A stretch of DNA of 42,546 nt, taken from contig CAZGTQ010000123.1 of assembly GCA_964528575.1 (NCBI GenBank), forward strand, positions 1 to 42,546, read 5' to 3'. How positions within the stretch are numbered: position 1 is the stretch's first letter; every line of letters begins with the position of its first letter. Below, in pieces: positions 10,520 to 18,526 of this stretch. A program made the translations under genes and the position numbers. The notes under the pieces are model-generated. The model was not told where the DNA came from. It saw only the letters and a list, made by a program, of their open reading frames with translations, and made no database searches. This DNA is from CAZGTQ01 sp964528575. Its GTDB lineage: Bacteria > Planctomycetota > UBA1135 > GCA-002686595.

Positions 10520-11413
10520 TCAGTACGAGCCGGTCGGCGACTCGCCGCGGACGATCTGCACGGACGCCGAGGCGCCGATGCGGGTCGCGCCGGCCGCGAC
10601 CATTGCGTGGAGCGCGGCCGTGTCGCGCACGCCGCCCGATGCCTTGACGCCCATGAGCGGGCCCACCGTGCGGCGCATCAGCTCGACGTCGGCGACGGTC
10701 GCGCCGCCCTTCGAGAAGCCGGTGGCCGTCTTGACGAAGTCGGCGCGCGCCTGGCGGGCCAGCTCGCATGCGAGCACCTTCTCGCGGTCGTCGAGCAGGC
10801 ACGTCTCGAGGATGACCTTGAGCTTCGCGCCGAGCCGGTGGCACGCCTCGGCGACGCCCGCGATGTCGCGGCGCACGAAGTCGGCGTCGCCCGAGCGCAG
10901 CGCGCCGACGTTCATCACCATGTCGATCTCGCACGCGCCGTCCTCGATCGCGCGGCGCGCCTCGTAGACCTTGACCTCGGGCGCGCTCGCGCCGAGCGGG
11001 AAGCCGACGACGACGCACACGGCGACCTCGGTTCCGGCGAGGATCTCCGCGCAGCGGCGCGCGTGCACGCCGTTGACGCACACGGATGCGAAGCGGTGCT
11101 TGCGCGCCTCGGCGCACAACGCGTCGACCTCCGCGAGCGTCGCGTCGGGCTTGAGCAGCGTGTGGTCGATGTACGCGGCGACGTTCGACAGCGACGGCGA
11201 TTCGCGGCACGGCACGCCGACGCGGCAGGCGCCGGCGGCGAGCACGCGGTCGATGCGCTCGCGGTCGAGCTCGACGCAGATCGTGCTGCAGCCCCACTGG
11301 CCCATCGAGCCGACGGCGCCGAGCCCGTGCTCGACGATCTGCCGGCCGATCTCGAGCAGCACGTTCTCGAGCTGCTCCGCGTCGATCGCTCCGCTGGTCG
11401 TCGTGAAGTCCAT
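10520..11413 (-). CDS. deoC: Deoxyribose-phosphate aldolase with N-terminal extension
   Basis: This class I aldolase splits 2-deoxyribose-5-phosphate into glyceraldehyde-3-phosphate and acetaldehyde. The Schiff-base lysine is in FVKTATGFS (Lys228), the partner lysine in GVKASGGVR (Lys257), and further active-site residues in EIDMVMNVG (Asp164) and LKVILET (Lys199). The catalytic core begins at about residue 80 with YIDHTLLKPDAT. The first ~75 residues are an extension beyond the usual ~220-250-residue enzyme; they contain a helix (AEQLENVLLEIGRQIVEHGL) and CREsPSLS-type linkers. The gene follows an RpiB-family gene by 15 nt. With deoB, deoA and PNP across the convergent junction it completes deoxynucleoside breakdown. 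Confidence 0.94.
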   Translation of the reverse strand: MDFTTTSGAIDAEQLENVLLEIGRQIVEHGLGAVGSMGQWGCSTICVELDRERIDRVLAAGACRVGVPCRESPSLSNVAAYIDHTLLKPDATLAEVDALCAEARKHRFASVCVNGVHARRCAEILAGTEVAVCVVVGFPLGASAPEVKVYEARRAIEDGACEIDMVMNVGALRSGDADFVRRDIAGVAEACHRLGAKLKVILETCLLDDREKVLACELARQARADFVKTATGFSKGGATVADVELMRRTVGPLMGVKASGGVRDTAALHAMVAAGATRIGASASVQIVRGESPTGSY

Positions 11414-11428
11414 CGGCCGGCCCCCGCT

Positions 11429-12247
11429 CTATGGCCGGCGCGCATAGTAGCGCTCGATCGCGGTGATCTTGTCCACGCGGCGACGATGCCGCTCCGCGCC
11501 CTCGCGAGTCGCCAGGAACGTCCGCACGACCGCGCAGGCCGCCGCGTCGCCGAGCATGCGGCCGCCGAGCGTGAGCACGTTCGCGAAGTTGTGCTCGCGG
11601 GCGTTGCGCGCGGTGGCCTCGTCGTAGCACATCGCGGCGCGCACGCCGGGCACCTTGTTCGCCGCGATCGCCGAGCCGATGCCCGCGCCGTCGACGACGA
11701 TCGCGAAGTCGCATTGCCCGGACGCGACCGCCTCGGCCGCGCGCCGCGCGACGTCGGGGTAGTCGACCGGGTTCTCGTCGCCCGTGCCGAAGTCGACCGC
11801 CCGGTGGCCGAGCTCGAGCACCCATTCGAGGACCCGCTGCTTCATCGCGAAGCCGCCGTGGTCGGCGGCGACGGCGACGCGCAGCACGTCCCGGTCCGCG
11901 GGCACGGCGGCGCTCGCGCCGCGGCGCGCGAGCCGGATCCCGCGGCGCCAGGCCTCGTCCTCGGCGGCGGGCGTCACGCGCGCGCCCGACGGCACGTCGA
12001 GGCGGCCGCCGTCGGCGATCCCGGCGAGGTCGAGCGCGGTGACGAGCTCCGTTCCGCGGCTGCGGGCGACGTCGCCCGCTCCGCCGCCGGGACCGTCGGT
12101 CGGCCGCGGCGGGCCGTCGCACGGCGCGACGCGCACGTCCACGCCGGCCGTCCGGGCGGGGCGCTCGCGGCCCTCGGGCACCAGGCCGCGCTCGGAGAGG
12201 ACGCGGCCGGCGACGCGCCGGACGATCTCGGGAAGACGCGGGTCCAT
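11429..12247 (-). CDS. RpiB/LacA/LacB-family sugar-phosphate isomerase, N-terminally extended
   Basis: Residues about 122-270 form an RpiB-type domain: VAADHGGFAMKQ, VDFGT, DYPDVARRAAEAV, GAGIGSAIAANKVPGVRAA and AREHNFANVLTLGGR are family motifs. The loop that in E. coli-type RpiB carries the catalytic cysteine reads VDGAGIG here, so that Cys is replaced, as in some other RpiB subgroups. The first ~115 residues are an extension; its end, LDVPSGARVTPAAEDEAWRR, resembles the start of the microcompartment-associated adenosyltransferase EutT (LPADxRLTPSAREL). The substrate could be ribose-5-phosphate or another sugar phosphate. The gene is first in a minus-strand unit with deoC. Confidence 0.88.
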   Translation of the reverse strand: MDPRLPEIVRRVAGRVLSERGLVPEGRERPARTAGVDVRVAPCDGPPRPTDGPGGGAGDVARSRGTELVTALDLAGIADGGRLDVPSGARVTPAAEDEAWRRGIRLARRGASAAVPADRDVLRVAVAADHGGFAMKQRVLEWVLELGHRAVDFGTGDENPVDYPDVARRAAEAVASGQCDFAIVVDGAGIGSAIAANKVPGVRAAMCYDEATARNAREHNFANVLTLGGRMLGDAAACAVVRTFLATREGAERHRRRVDKITAIERYYARRP

Positions 12248-12344
12248 CGCGGGCCGCAGAGTCTAGCGGCGCTCGCGCGCGTGCCCGCGTAGATCTTCCT
12301 CGCGGGCGAGCCCGCGCAGTTCATGCGGCCTTCGCCGATCGCGG

Positions 12345-12848
12345 TCAGAGCTGTTCTTCGAGCAGGCGCTCGGCGATCCAGAGCTCGTCGCGGCAGGGGC
12401 CGGTGACCGACTGGACCGGGCGGATCGTGCGCGAGGGGAGGCCCGCGAAGGAGCAGGCCGTGCAGACGACGCGCAGGACGTCGAGGACGCGGTCCTCGAG
12501 CCGGCGGGCGCGTGGGAGCTCCATCAGGAGCTCGGCCTCGCCCCCGTCGATCGTGCCCCAGTCGAGCACGTGGGCGTCCGTCTCGCCCGGCCCCGGCAGG
12601 TCGGCGATGCGCAGCAGCGTCGCCGAGGGGCGCCCGAAGGCGCTCCGGCCGAGCAGGGCGCGCAAACGGGCGCCGTCGTGCGCGCGCAGGTGCAGCTCCT
12701 GGACCTCTGCCCCCGGCCGGCAGATCTCGGGCCGCGGGAAGACCATCAGGCGCGCGGGCACGCCCGACATGCGCCTCAGGCGCGGACGCCAATACGCCGC
12801 GTCGAGAAGCAGCGGATGGAGCGAGAAGGATCCCGTTTCGGGGGCCAA
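12345..12848 (-). CDS. Hypothetical protein
   Basis: I do not recognise this protein. The open frame encodes 167 residues from a TTG at 12848; an in-frame ATG at 12770 would give 141. It shows no signal peptide or membrane helix. The segment ELHLRAHDGARLRALLGRS has the look of the first strands of an alpha/beta-hydrolase-like or carboxylesterase N-terminal domain, but no nucleophile motif follows. The C-terminal part has three cysteines (VVCTACSF, GPCRDEL) that might bind metal. A promoter-like pair upstream on the minus strand (TTGCAA, 17 nt, AACAAT) supports transcription of the gene. It stands alone between rpiB and the amidohydrolase array. Confidence 0.6.
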   Translation of the reverse strand: MAPETGSFSLHPLLLDAAYWRPRLRRMSGVPARLMVFPRPEICRPGAEVQELHLRAHDGARLRALLGRSAFGRPSATLLRIADLPGPGETDAHVLDWGTIDGGEAELLMELPRARRLEDRVLDVLRVVCTACSFAGLPSRTIRPVQSVTGPCRDELWIAERLLEEQL

Positions 12849-12911
12849 GGTCCTCGTGGAGCCGAGAGCGACGCTCGATCGAACAGGATTTCCCGAATTC
12901 CGTGTGACCGG

Positions 12912-12940
12912 ATTGTTCGCACGGATAGCAGGGCTTGCAA
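12912..12940 (-). promoter_or_regulatory. Candidate sigma70-type promoter for the hypothetical gene
   Basis: Reading on the minus strand, TTGCAA (12940-12935) and AACAAT (12917-12912) are separated by 17 nt. This matches the layout of a housekeeping promoter and sits about 60 nt upstream of the start at 12848, in an AT-richer patch of otherwise very GC-rich DNA. Assignment is by eye only. Confidence 0.35.
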
Positions 12941-13084
12941 CGGCATCCTAAGTGGAGCGCAACTGACCATGCGGATCGGCGCCCGCCCGGAGCGTCGCGC
13001 GAACGACGTCGCAAGCCGCGCGCCCAGCCCGCGCGCGGGTGCCGTAAGCCTTGGACGTACAGGGATCTAGCTCCGTCGGCGGCG

Positions 13085-13114
13085 TGGCGAGCGGGGGCTC
13101 GGTTGTCCTATGAT
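13085..13114 (+). promoter_or_regulatory. Candidate promoter of the amidohydrolase array
   Basis: TATGAT at 13109-13114 resembles a -10 box, and TGGCGA at 13085-13090 could act as a weak -35 with an 18-nt spacer. Transcription would start near 13121 and leave a leader of about 145 nt before the ATG at 13266. The -35 match is poor, so this is tentative. Confidence 0.3.
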
Positions 13115-13265
13115 CCGCGCCGGTAGGACCGCGCCACTCGCTCGCGCGTTCCCACCGGGCTTCGGGGAATGGCTCGCGCGGGCCGTCGTAAGGCCGCGAC
13201 CTCCTCCCGAAGCGCGTCCCTCCCACCCGGTCCCCCGCCGGGAGCCTTCCCTGCCCGGAGAAGCC

Positions 13266-14615
13266 ATGCTCGAGTGCCTGGTCTCGCTCTTTGCCCTCCC
13301 GTTGCTCGCGCCGCCCCAGGACGACGCGGCGACGATCGCCGCCGAGAAGGCGCCGCTCGTCGTGCGCGCGAAGCGCCTGATCGTTCGTCCGGGCGTCGAG
13401 CTGCAGGACGTGGCCGTGCGCGTCGAGGACGGCGTGATCGTCGCGATCGGCGCGCTCGAGGACGTGCCCGAGGACGCGCGCATCATCGAAGGCGAGGTCG
13501 TCTGCGCCGGCTTCATCGATCCGTGGTCCGTGCTCGCGATGGATCCCGCGGCCGCCGAGGACCAGTCGACGAGCGCGGCGACCCGCTCCGCCGACGGGGT
13601 CGATCCCTGGTCGAACGAGCACGTGCGCGAGGACGCGCTGCGCGCCGGCGTCGTCGCGGTGCGGACGCAGGCGGGGGCCCACGCGCGCAGCGGCGGCGTC
13701 GGCGCGATCGTGCGCACGAACGACGTCGTGGTCGTGCTCCCCGACGCGTGCGTGCAGGCCAGCGTCGGTGTGACGCGCGAGCGTCGCCAGCTCGACATCT
13801 TCGAGCGCATCGGCGAGGTCGACCGCATCGTCTCGATGCTCGACAGCGGCAAGAGCTACCGCGAGCGGAAGCTCGAGTACGAGAAGGAGCTCGCGGCGTG
13901 GGAGAAGGCGGTGGCCGAGAAGGAGAAGGAGCTCGAGAAGGACTTCAGCAAGAAGAAGAAGGAGCGGGAGAAGGAGATCGAGAAGGCCCAGGAGAAGGGC
14001 AAAGAGCACAAGGAAGAGCGCTACAAGGAAGACAAGAAGCCGCGTGCGCCGAAGTACAACGCCGATGACGAGGTCATGGCGCGCGCCGCGAACGGCGAGC
14101 TGCCGCTCGTCGTCGAGGCCCACCGCGCCGAGGAGCTGCGCCGGCTCTTGTCCCAGACCGAGAAGTTCGCGCGCCTGCGTCTGGTCGTCGCCGGCGGGAC
14201 CGAAGCGCTCGCCGTCGCCGACGAGCTGGCCGAGCGCGAGGTGCCGGTGATCGTGCTGCCGATGCCCGGCGGGTACGGCGGCTACGACGAGTACGCCGAC
14301 TCCGACCTCTCGCTCGCCGGCGAGCTGCACGACGCGGGAGTGCGCGTGCTGCTCGGCAGCGGCGCGACCGGTGCGGAGGCGACGCGCGAGCTGCCGCTGC
14401 TCGCCGCGCTCGCCGTCGGCCACGGCTTCGACCGCGAGGCCGCATTCGCCGCGTTGACGACCGGCGCCGCCGAGGCGCTCGACGTGTCCGACCGTCTCGG
14501 GGCCGTCGAGCTCGGCAAGGACGCCGAGCTGCTCGTGCTCGACGGCGACCCGCTCGACACGACGTCCCGCATTCGCTTCGTGATCTCCGGCGGCCAGGTC
14601 GTCGTCGAGCCGTAG
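13266..14615 (+). CDS. Exported amidohydrolase-family protein 1 (metal site lost, coiled-coil insert)
   Basis: The 449-residue protein has a short hydrophobic N-terminus (CLVSLFALPLLAPP) that should act as a signal peptide. The beta-sandwich part (LIVRPGVELQDVAVRVEDGVIVAIG) and the C-terminal signature (VELGKDAELLVLDGDPLD) identify the imidazolonepropionase-like amidohydrolase superfamily. The HxH after strand 1 is replaced (AGFIDPWS) and the strand-8 Asp region reads LLGSGATG, so hydrolase activity is unlikely; one histidine remains in VVEAHRAEE. Residues about 197-262 are an extremely Lys/Glu-rich helical insert, probably a coiled coil. The ATG at 13266 is preceded by GGAG at good spacing. 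It is the first gene of the ten-gene array, 14 nt from the next. Confidence 0.86.
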   Translation: MLECLVSLFALPLLAPPQDDAATIAAEKAPLVVRAKRLIVRPGVELQDVAVRVEDGVIVAIGALEDVPEDARIIEGEVVCAGFIDPWSVLAMDPAAAEDQSTSAATRSADGVDPWSNEHVREDALRAGVVAVRTQAGAHARSGGVGAIVRTNDVVVVLPDACVQASVGVTRERRQLDIFERIGEVDRIVSMLDSGKSYRERKLEYEKELAAWEKAVAEKEKELEKDFSKKKKEREKEIEKAQEKGKEHKEERYKEDKKPRAPKYNADDEVMARAANGELPLVVEAHRAEELRRLLSQTEKFARLRLVVAGGTEALAVADELAEREVPVIVLPMPGGYGGYDEYADSDLSLAGELHDAGVRVLLGSGATGAEATRELPLLAALAVGHGFDREAAFAALTTGAAEALDVSDRLGAVELGKDAELLVLDGDPLDTTSRIRFVISGGQVVVEP

Positions 14616-14629
14616 GAGGAACCGCACCG

Positions 14630-15787
14630 ATGTTCGCACCCATCACAGTTGCAGCCAGCGCGCTCGCCCTCGCCGCTCCGCTCGCTCTCGCCGCGCCGCA
14701 CGTCGACGCGCGCGCCGACGCGAGCGCGGCCCCCACGGCCGCGTCGCGCCTCGCGATCCGCGCCGACCGCGCGCTGCTCACCGGCGGACGCACGATCGAG
14801 GACGTCGTCATCCTGATCGAGGACGGTCGCATCCGCTCGATCGACAGCGGGTTCGCCGTCCCCGACGGCTATCCGATCGTCGAGCACGACGGCGTCGTCA
14901 CCGCGGGCTTCGTGCTCGTCGGCTCGACGATGGGCCTGCGCGAAGCCTACGACGACACGCGCTCGCTCCTGCCCGAGGCGCGCGTGATCGACGGCTTCGA
15001 TCCGAGCCATCCGTCGCTGCGGCACGCGCTCGACGCCGGCATCACGACGGTCGTGCTCGCGCCGCAGCCGTCCACGGTCGTCCCCGGCCACACGGCCGTC
15101 GTCAAGACCGACGGGACGGTGCTCAGCCGCGACGCGCACCTGTGCCTGGCGCTGAGCGCGAGCGCGCTCGATCGCAACCGCTATCCGACGAGCATCCCCG
15201 GCGCGCTGCAGGAGATCGAGCAGCACCTCGCGTCGCGCGAGGGCACGTTCGCCGAGGTCGTGTCCGGCCGCCGTCCGGTGCTCCTCGTCGGCTCGGACCG
15301 CCACGAGGCGCAGCGTGCGTGCGCGCTGGCGCAGAAGCACGGGCTCCAGGGCGTCGTCCGCGTCGGCGGGCTCGTCGGCGAAATCGCGGACGTGGTCGCC
15401 GCGAGCGGCCTCGGCGCGGTGATCGGTCCGTTCCCCGCGGGCACGACGACGCGCGCGCGGCGGGCGGTGGTCGCGTTGGCCGAGGCGGGCGTGCCGCTCG
15501 CCTTCGGCGATGCGCCGGGGCTCGATCCGCACGAGCTGCGCCTGTCGGCCGTGCGCTGCGTGCAGGCCGGCATGGAGCCGGCAGTCGCGCTCGACGCGCT
15601 GACGGAGACGGCGGCGCGGCTCGCGGGCGTCGGCGCGCGCGTCGGCTCGCTCGAGCGCGGGCGCGACGCGGATCTCGTCCTGTGGAGCGGGAGCCCGCTC
15701 GACCTCACCAGCTCGATCGAAGCGGTCTACGTCGGCGGCGTGAAGAAGAGCGGTCGCGACGGCCACACGCACGGAGGTGCGCATTGA
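14630..15787 (+). CDS. Exported amidohydrolase-family protein 2 (metal site lost, His-rich tail)
   Basis: The 385-residue protein has a signal peptide (SALALAAPLALAAP, cleavage after Ala likely). It keeps the N-terminal beta-sandwich (RALLTGGRTIEDVVILIEDGRIRSI) and the C-terminal signature (VGSLERGRDADLVLWSGSPLDL), but the HxH position reads GFVLVGSTMG. An Asp remains in AFGDAPGLDPHE, where strand 8 is expected. The conserved phrase HTAVVKTDGTV corresponds to the KTG/KTD segment seen in the active members. It lacks a long charged insert, but the C-terminus is histidine-rich (DGHTHGGAH). A GGAGG precedes the start, and the end overlaps the next gene by 4 nt. Confidence 0.85.
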   Translation: MFAPITVAASALALAAPLALAAPHVDARADASAAPTAASRLAIRADRALLTGGRTIEDVVILIEDGRIRSIDSGFAVPDGYPIVEHDGVVTAGFVLVGSTMGLREAYDDTRSLLPEARVIDGFDPSHPSLRHALDAGITTVVLAPQPSTVVPGHTAVVKTDGTVLSRDAHLCLALSASALDRNRYPTSIPGALQEIEQHLASREGTFAEVVSGRRPVLLVGSDRHEAQRACALAQKHGLQGVVRVGGLVGEIADVVAASGLGAVIGPFPAGTTTRARRAVVALAEAGVPLAFGDAPGLDPHELRLSAVRCVQAGMEPAVALDALTETAARLAGVGARVGSLERGRDADLVLWSGSPLDLTSSIEAVYVGGVKKSGRDGHTHGGAH

Positions 15788-17007
15788 GCACGTTGATTCT
15801 CGGGGCGCTCGCGCTCGTCGCGGGCGCGTCCCAGGCCGACGCCGGATCCGCCGACGAGCCGCGGCGCTCGTGGGTGATCTCGGCCGACGCGGTCCACACC
15901 GCGGCGGGCGAGTCGATCGAGGGCGGCCACGTCGTCGTCACGGACGGCAAGATCGCGGCGGTCGCGCCGGGAGTGGGCGGAGGCGACGACGATGCCGAGG
16001 ACGCACTGCGCGTCGTGGCGGTCACGCCGGGGCTCGTCGACCTGGGCGCGTGGATGAGCTCGGGCGAGGATTCGCTCGAGCACTCGACCGAGACGCCGGC
16101 GAACCTGCGCGCCGCGGACTCGCTCGACCTGTACACGCTGGCGTGGGACCGGGCGCTGCGCGACGGCGTCACCGCGGTGCTCGCCGCGACGCCGGACGAG
16201 GCGGTGATCGGTGGTCTCGCGGCGCTCGTCAAGACCGGCGGCGACCACGACGTCGACGCGCGCATCGTCGCGCCCGACTGCGTGCTGCGCGGCGCGATCG
16301 GCTCGCGTCCCTCGCGCTGGAACCGCACCGCGGGCTGGGGCACGCCGAACCATTTCGTGCGCCGTCCGACCACGCGGATGGGCGTCGAGTGGGTCTGGCG
16401 CAAGGCCTTCTACGACGCGCTGGCCGCCGAGCGCGCGCCCGAGCGCGAATTCGAGGGCGCCGACGAGATCCGCATGGCGATCCGCGGCGACGTCCCCCTG
16501 ATGATCGGCGCGGCGACGACGCAGGACATCCGCACCGCGGTCTTCCTCGCGCGCGAGTTCAGCGTCCCGAAGCTGATCCTCCAGAACGCCGCCGAGGCGT
16601 GGAAGGAGCCCGACATGGTCGTTGCGTCCGGCGCGGCGGTCGTGCTCCCGCCGTTCACGTGGAACGGGCGCATCGACGTCGACAACGCGTTCCACGCCTG
16701 GAACACCGCGGCGGTGCTCGTCGAGCGCGGCGTCGACGTCGCGCTCTCGGGCGACGGGTCGTCCTCGCGCGAGCGCTCCCTGTCGATGCAGCCGGCCTAC
16801 GCGATGCGCGGCGGCCTCTCCTTCGACGAGGCCCTCGCGGCCGTCACGATCAACCCCGCCCGCATGGTCGGCGCCGACGGGCGCATCGGGAGCATCGAGG
16901 TCGGCAAGGACGCCGACCTCGTGCTCTGGAGCGGGACCCCCTTCGAGCCGACCTCGCGCGTCGTCGGCGTGCTCTTGAACGGCGAGCTGGTCGTGGATCC
17001 CCGCTGA
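15784..17007 (+). CDS. Exported amidohydrolase-family protein 3 (metal site largely lost)
   Basis: The 407-residue protein starts at a TTG that overlaps the previous stop (TTGA) and has an excellent GGAGG 6 nt upstream. A signal peptide (TLILGALALVAGASQADA) precedes the amidohydrolase beta-sandwich (VHTAAGESIEGGHVVVTDGKIAAV). The HxH position reads TPGLVDLGAWMS and the strand-5 and -6 histidines are absent (PLMIGAATTQDI, LILQNAAEAW). The strand-8 region VALSGDGSSSRERS still has an Asp. The C-terminal signature is intact (GSIEVGKDADLVLWSGTPF). The middle contains a tryptophan-rich stretch (SRWNRTAGWGTPNHF). It probably works as a non-catalytic or altered partner of its neighbours. Confidence 0.86.
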   Translation: MSTLILGALALVAGASQADAGSADEPRRSWVISADAVHTAAGESIEGGHVVVTDGKIAAVAPGVGGGDDDAEDALRVVAVTPGLVDLGAWMSSGEDSLEHSTETPANLRAADSLDLYTLAWDRALRDGVTAVLAATPDEAVIGGLAALVKTGGDHDVDARIVAPDCVLRGAIGSRPSRWNRTAGWGTPNHFVRRPTTRMGVEWVWRKAFYDALAAERAPEREFEGADEIRMAIRGDVPLMIGAATTQDIRTAVFLAREFSVPKLILQNAAEAWKEPDMVVASGAAVVLPPFTWNGRIDVDNAFHAWNTAAVLVERGVDVALSGDGSSSRERSLSMQPAYAMRGGLSFDEALAAVTINPARMVGADGRIGSIEVGKDADLVLWSGTPFEPTSRVVGVLLNGELVVDPR

Positions 17008-17032
17008 TCCGCGCCGCTGCAAGAACGAACCC

Positions 17033-18526
17033 ATGCACACGAGAACCATGTTCGCAACGACCCAACGCTCCGCCCGCGTCGCCCTCGGCGTCGCTCTCGC
17101 CGCGCTCGTGTCCGCCGCTCTGCCGACGGCCGCGTCCGCGCAGAAGCTCGTCATCGAGGCCGGCAAGGTGATCACCCAGGCCGGCGAGCCGATCGACGAC
17201 GGCGTCATCGTCATCGACGGCGGCCGCATCACCGCGGTCGGCAAGCGCGGCGAGGTCGAGGTCCCGTGGGATGCGCCCGTGCTCGGCGGTCCCGAGCTGG
17301 TCGCGTTCCCCGGCTTCGTCGAGGCGCACTCGAACGACGGCACGGACCGGCCGAACGAGAACATCGACATCGCGGCGTTCCTCGACCTGCGCGACTCGAT
17401 CGACCCGGTGTCGTTCTTCTACGAGGACTGCCGGCGCGCGGGCATCACGACGATCAACGTCCAGCACGGCTGGAACTGCGTCGTCGGAGCGCGCGGCATC
17501 ATCGTGCGTCCGGTCGGCATGACCGTCGGCGAGATGACGCTGCGCGGCGGCTACGGCCTGAAGATGTCGGCGCGCGCCAAGAACGGCAAGTCGCCCGCGA
17601 CGCAGGCGCAGGCGCTGCGCGAGGCGTTCGGCGAGCTGCGGCGCTACCTCGGCGAGGTCGTCCAGGACAAGAAGGACGGCAAGGACCTCGCGCGCCGCGA
17701 AGCGATGTACCAGGGCCGCGAGCTCGAGGGCGAGAAGGCCAAGGGCCGGCCGATGGGCGGCACCGCTTGGAAGGTCGAGGGGCTCGAGCTCGTGCCGCGC
17801 GGCGAGATCGACGAGAAGCAGGAGCCGCTCCTCGATGTCGTCGAGGGCCGCTACGACGTCTTCTTCGAGTGCGGGAGCGCGCGCGACGTGCCGCTCGCCA
17901 TCGAGATCGCGCGCGACAACGGCTTCCTCGAGAACACCGTGCTCGTCGTCGGCGGCGACTGCTGGAAGGCGGCCGACGAGATCGCGAAGGCGGGGCTCTC
18001 GGTCATCCACCAGGGTCCGCTGACGCACACCGAGCGCGACCCGATGACCGGCGAAGAGACCGAGACCTTCGCCCTCGGCGTCTACGAGGAGAAGGGCATT
18101 CCCTACGCGCTGTCGTCGCAGAGCACGTCGACGAACGCGCTGTGGTTCCAGGCGGCGATGGCGACGGGTCTGGGCGTCGACCGGCAGAAGGCGCTCGACG
18201 CGGTGACGACGGTGCCCGCGGAGATGATCGGCCTGGCCGACCGGGTCGGCAGCCTCGAGCCGGGCAAGGACGGCAACGTCGTGCTCTTCACGGGCGATCC
18301 GCTCAGCGTCACCTCGTGGGTGCAGTACGTCGTCGTCGACGGCGAGAAGGTCTACGACCGCGCCGAGGACCTGCGCAACAAGCACCTGATCGAAGGTCAG
18401 GAGCCGCGCGGCGGCGCGCCGGAGGCGGCGGCGTCGCGCGACGACGAGAAGCAGGACGAGAAGGACGACGAGGAGAAGGACGAGAAGAAGAAGGACGACG
18501 ACGAGGGCGAGGAGGACGGCGAGTGA
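17033..18526 (+). CDS. Exported amidohydrolase-family protein 4 (partial metal site, acidic tail)
   Basis: The 497-residue protein has a clear signal peptide (VALGVALAALVSAALPTAASA). The first metal motif reads PGFVEAHSND, keeping only one of the two histidines, and strands 5, 6 and 8 lack the usual ligands (FFECGSARDV, LVVGGDCWKA, ALSSQSTST). The C-terminal signature VGSLEPGKDGNVVLFTGDPL is present. Residues about 195-235 form a charged helical insert, and the last ~35 residues are a Lys/Asp/Glu tail. An in-frame ATG at 17048 is a possible alternative start. It sits 25 nt after gene 3 and its stop overlaps the start of gene 5. Confidence 0.85.
   Translation: MHTRTMFATTQRSARVALGVALAALVSAALPTAASAQKLVIEAGKVITQAGEPIDDGVIVIDGGRITAVGKRGEVEVPWDAPVLGGPELVAFPGFVEAHSNDGTDRPNENIDIAAFLDLRDSIDPVSFFYEDCRRAGITTINVQHGWNCVVGARGIIVRPVGMTVGEMTLRGGYGLKMSARAKNGKSPATQAQALREAFGELRRYLGEVVQDKKDGKDLARREAMYQGRELEGEKAKGRPMGGTAWKVEGLELVPRGEIDEKQEPLLDVVEGRYDVFFECGSARDVPLAIEIARDNGFLENTVLVVGGDCWKAADEIAKAGLSVIHQGPLTHTERDPMTGEETETFALGVYEEKGIPYALSSQSTSTNALWFQAAMATGLGVDRQKALDAVTTVPAEMIGLADRVGSLEPGKDGNVVLFTGDPLSVTSWVQYVVVDGEKVYDRAEDLRNKHLIEGQEPRGGAPEAAASRDDEKQDEKDDEEKDEKKKDDDEGEEDGE

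Larger units (their letters stand above)
12849..13265. other. Intergenic region between divergent genes
   Basis: About 417 bp separate the hypothetical gene (minus) from the amidohydrolase array (plus). Short open frames exist on both strands but none has a convincing start, ribosome site or recognisable protein. The stretch should hold promoters for both directions: the minus-strand candidate at 12912-12940 and a plus-strand candidate with TATGAT at 13109-13114. I saw no tRNA or known riboswitch consensus. Confidence 0.5.

Noticed and set aside
12570..13126. Several plus-strand frames upstream of the array
   Set aside because: Arg/Pro/Ser-rich shadows overlapping the hypothetical gene; no signal peptide or known domain.
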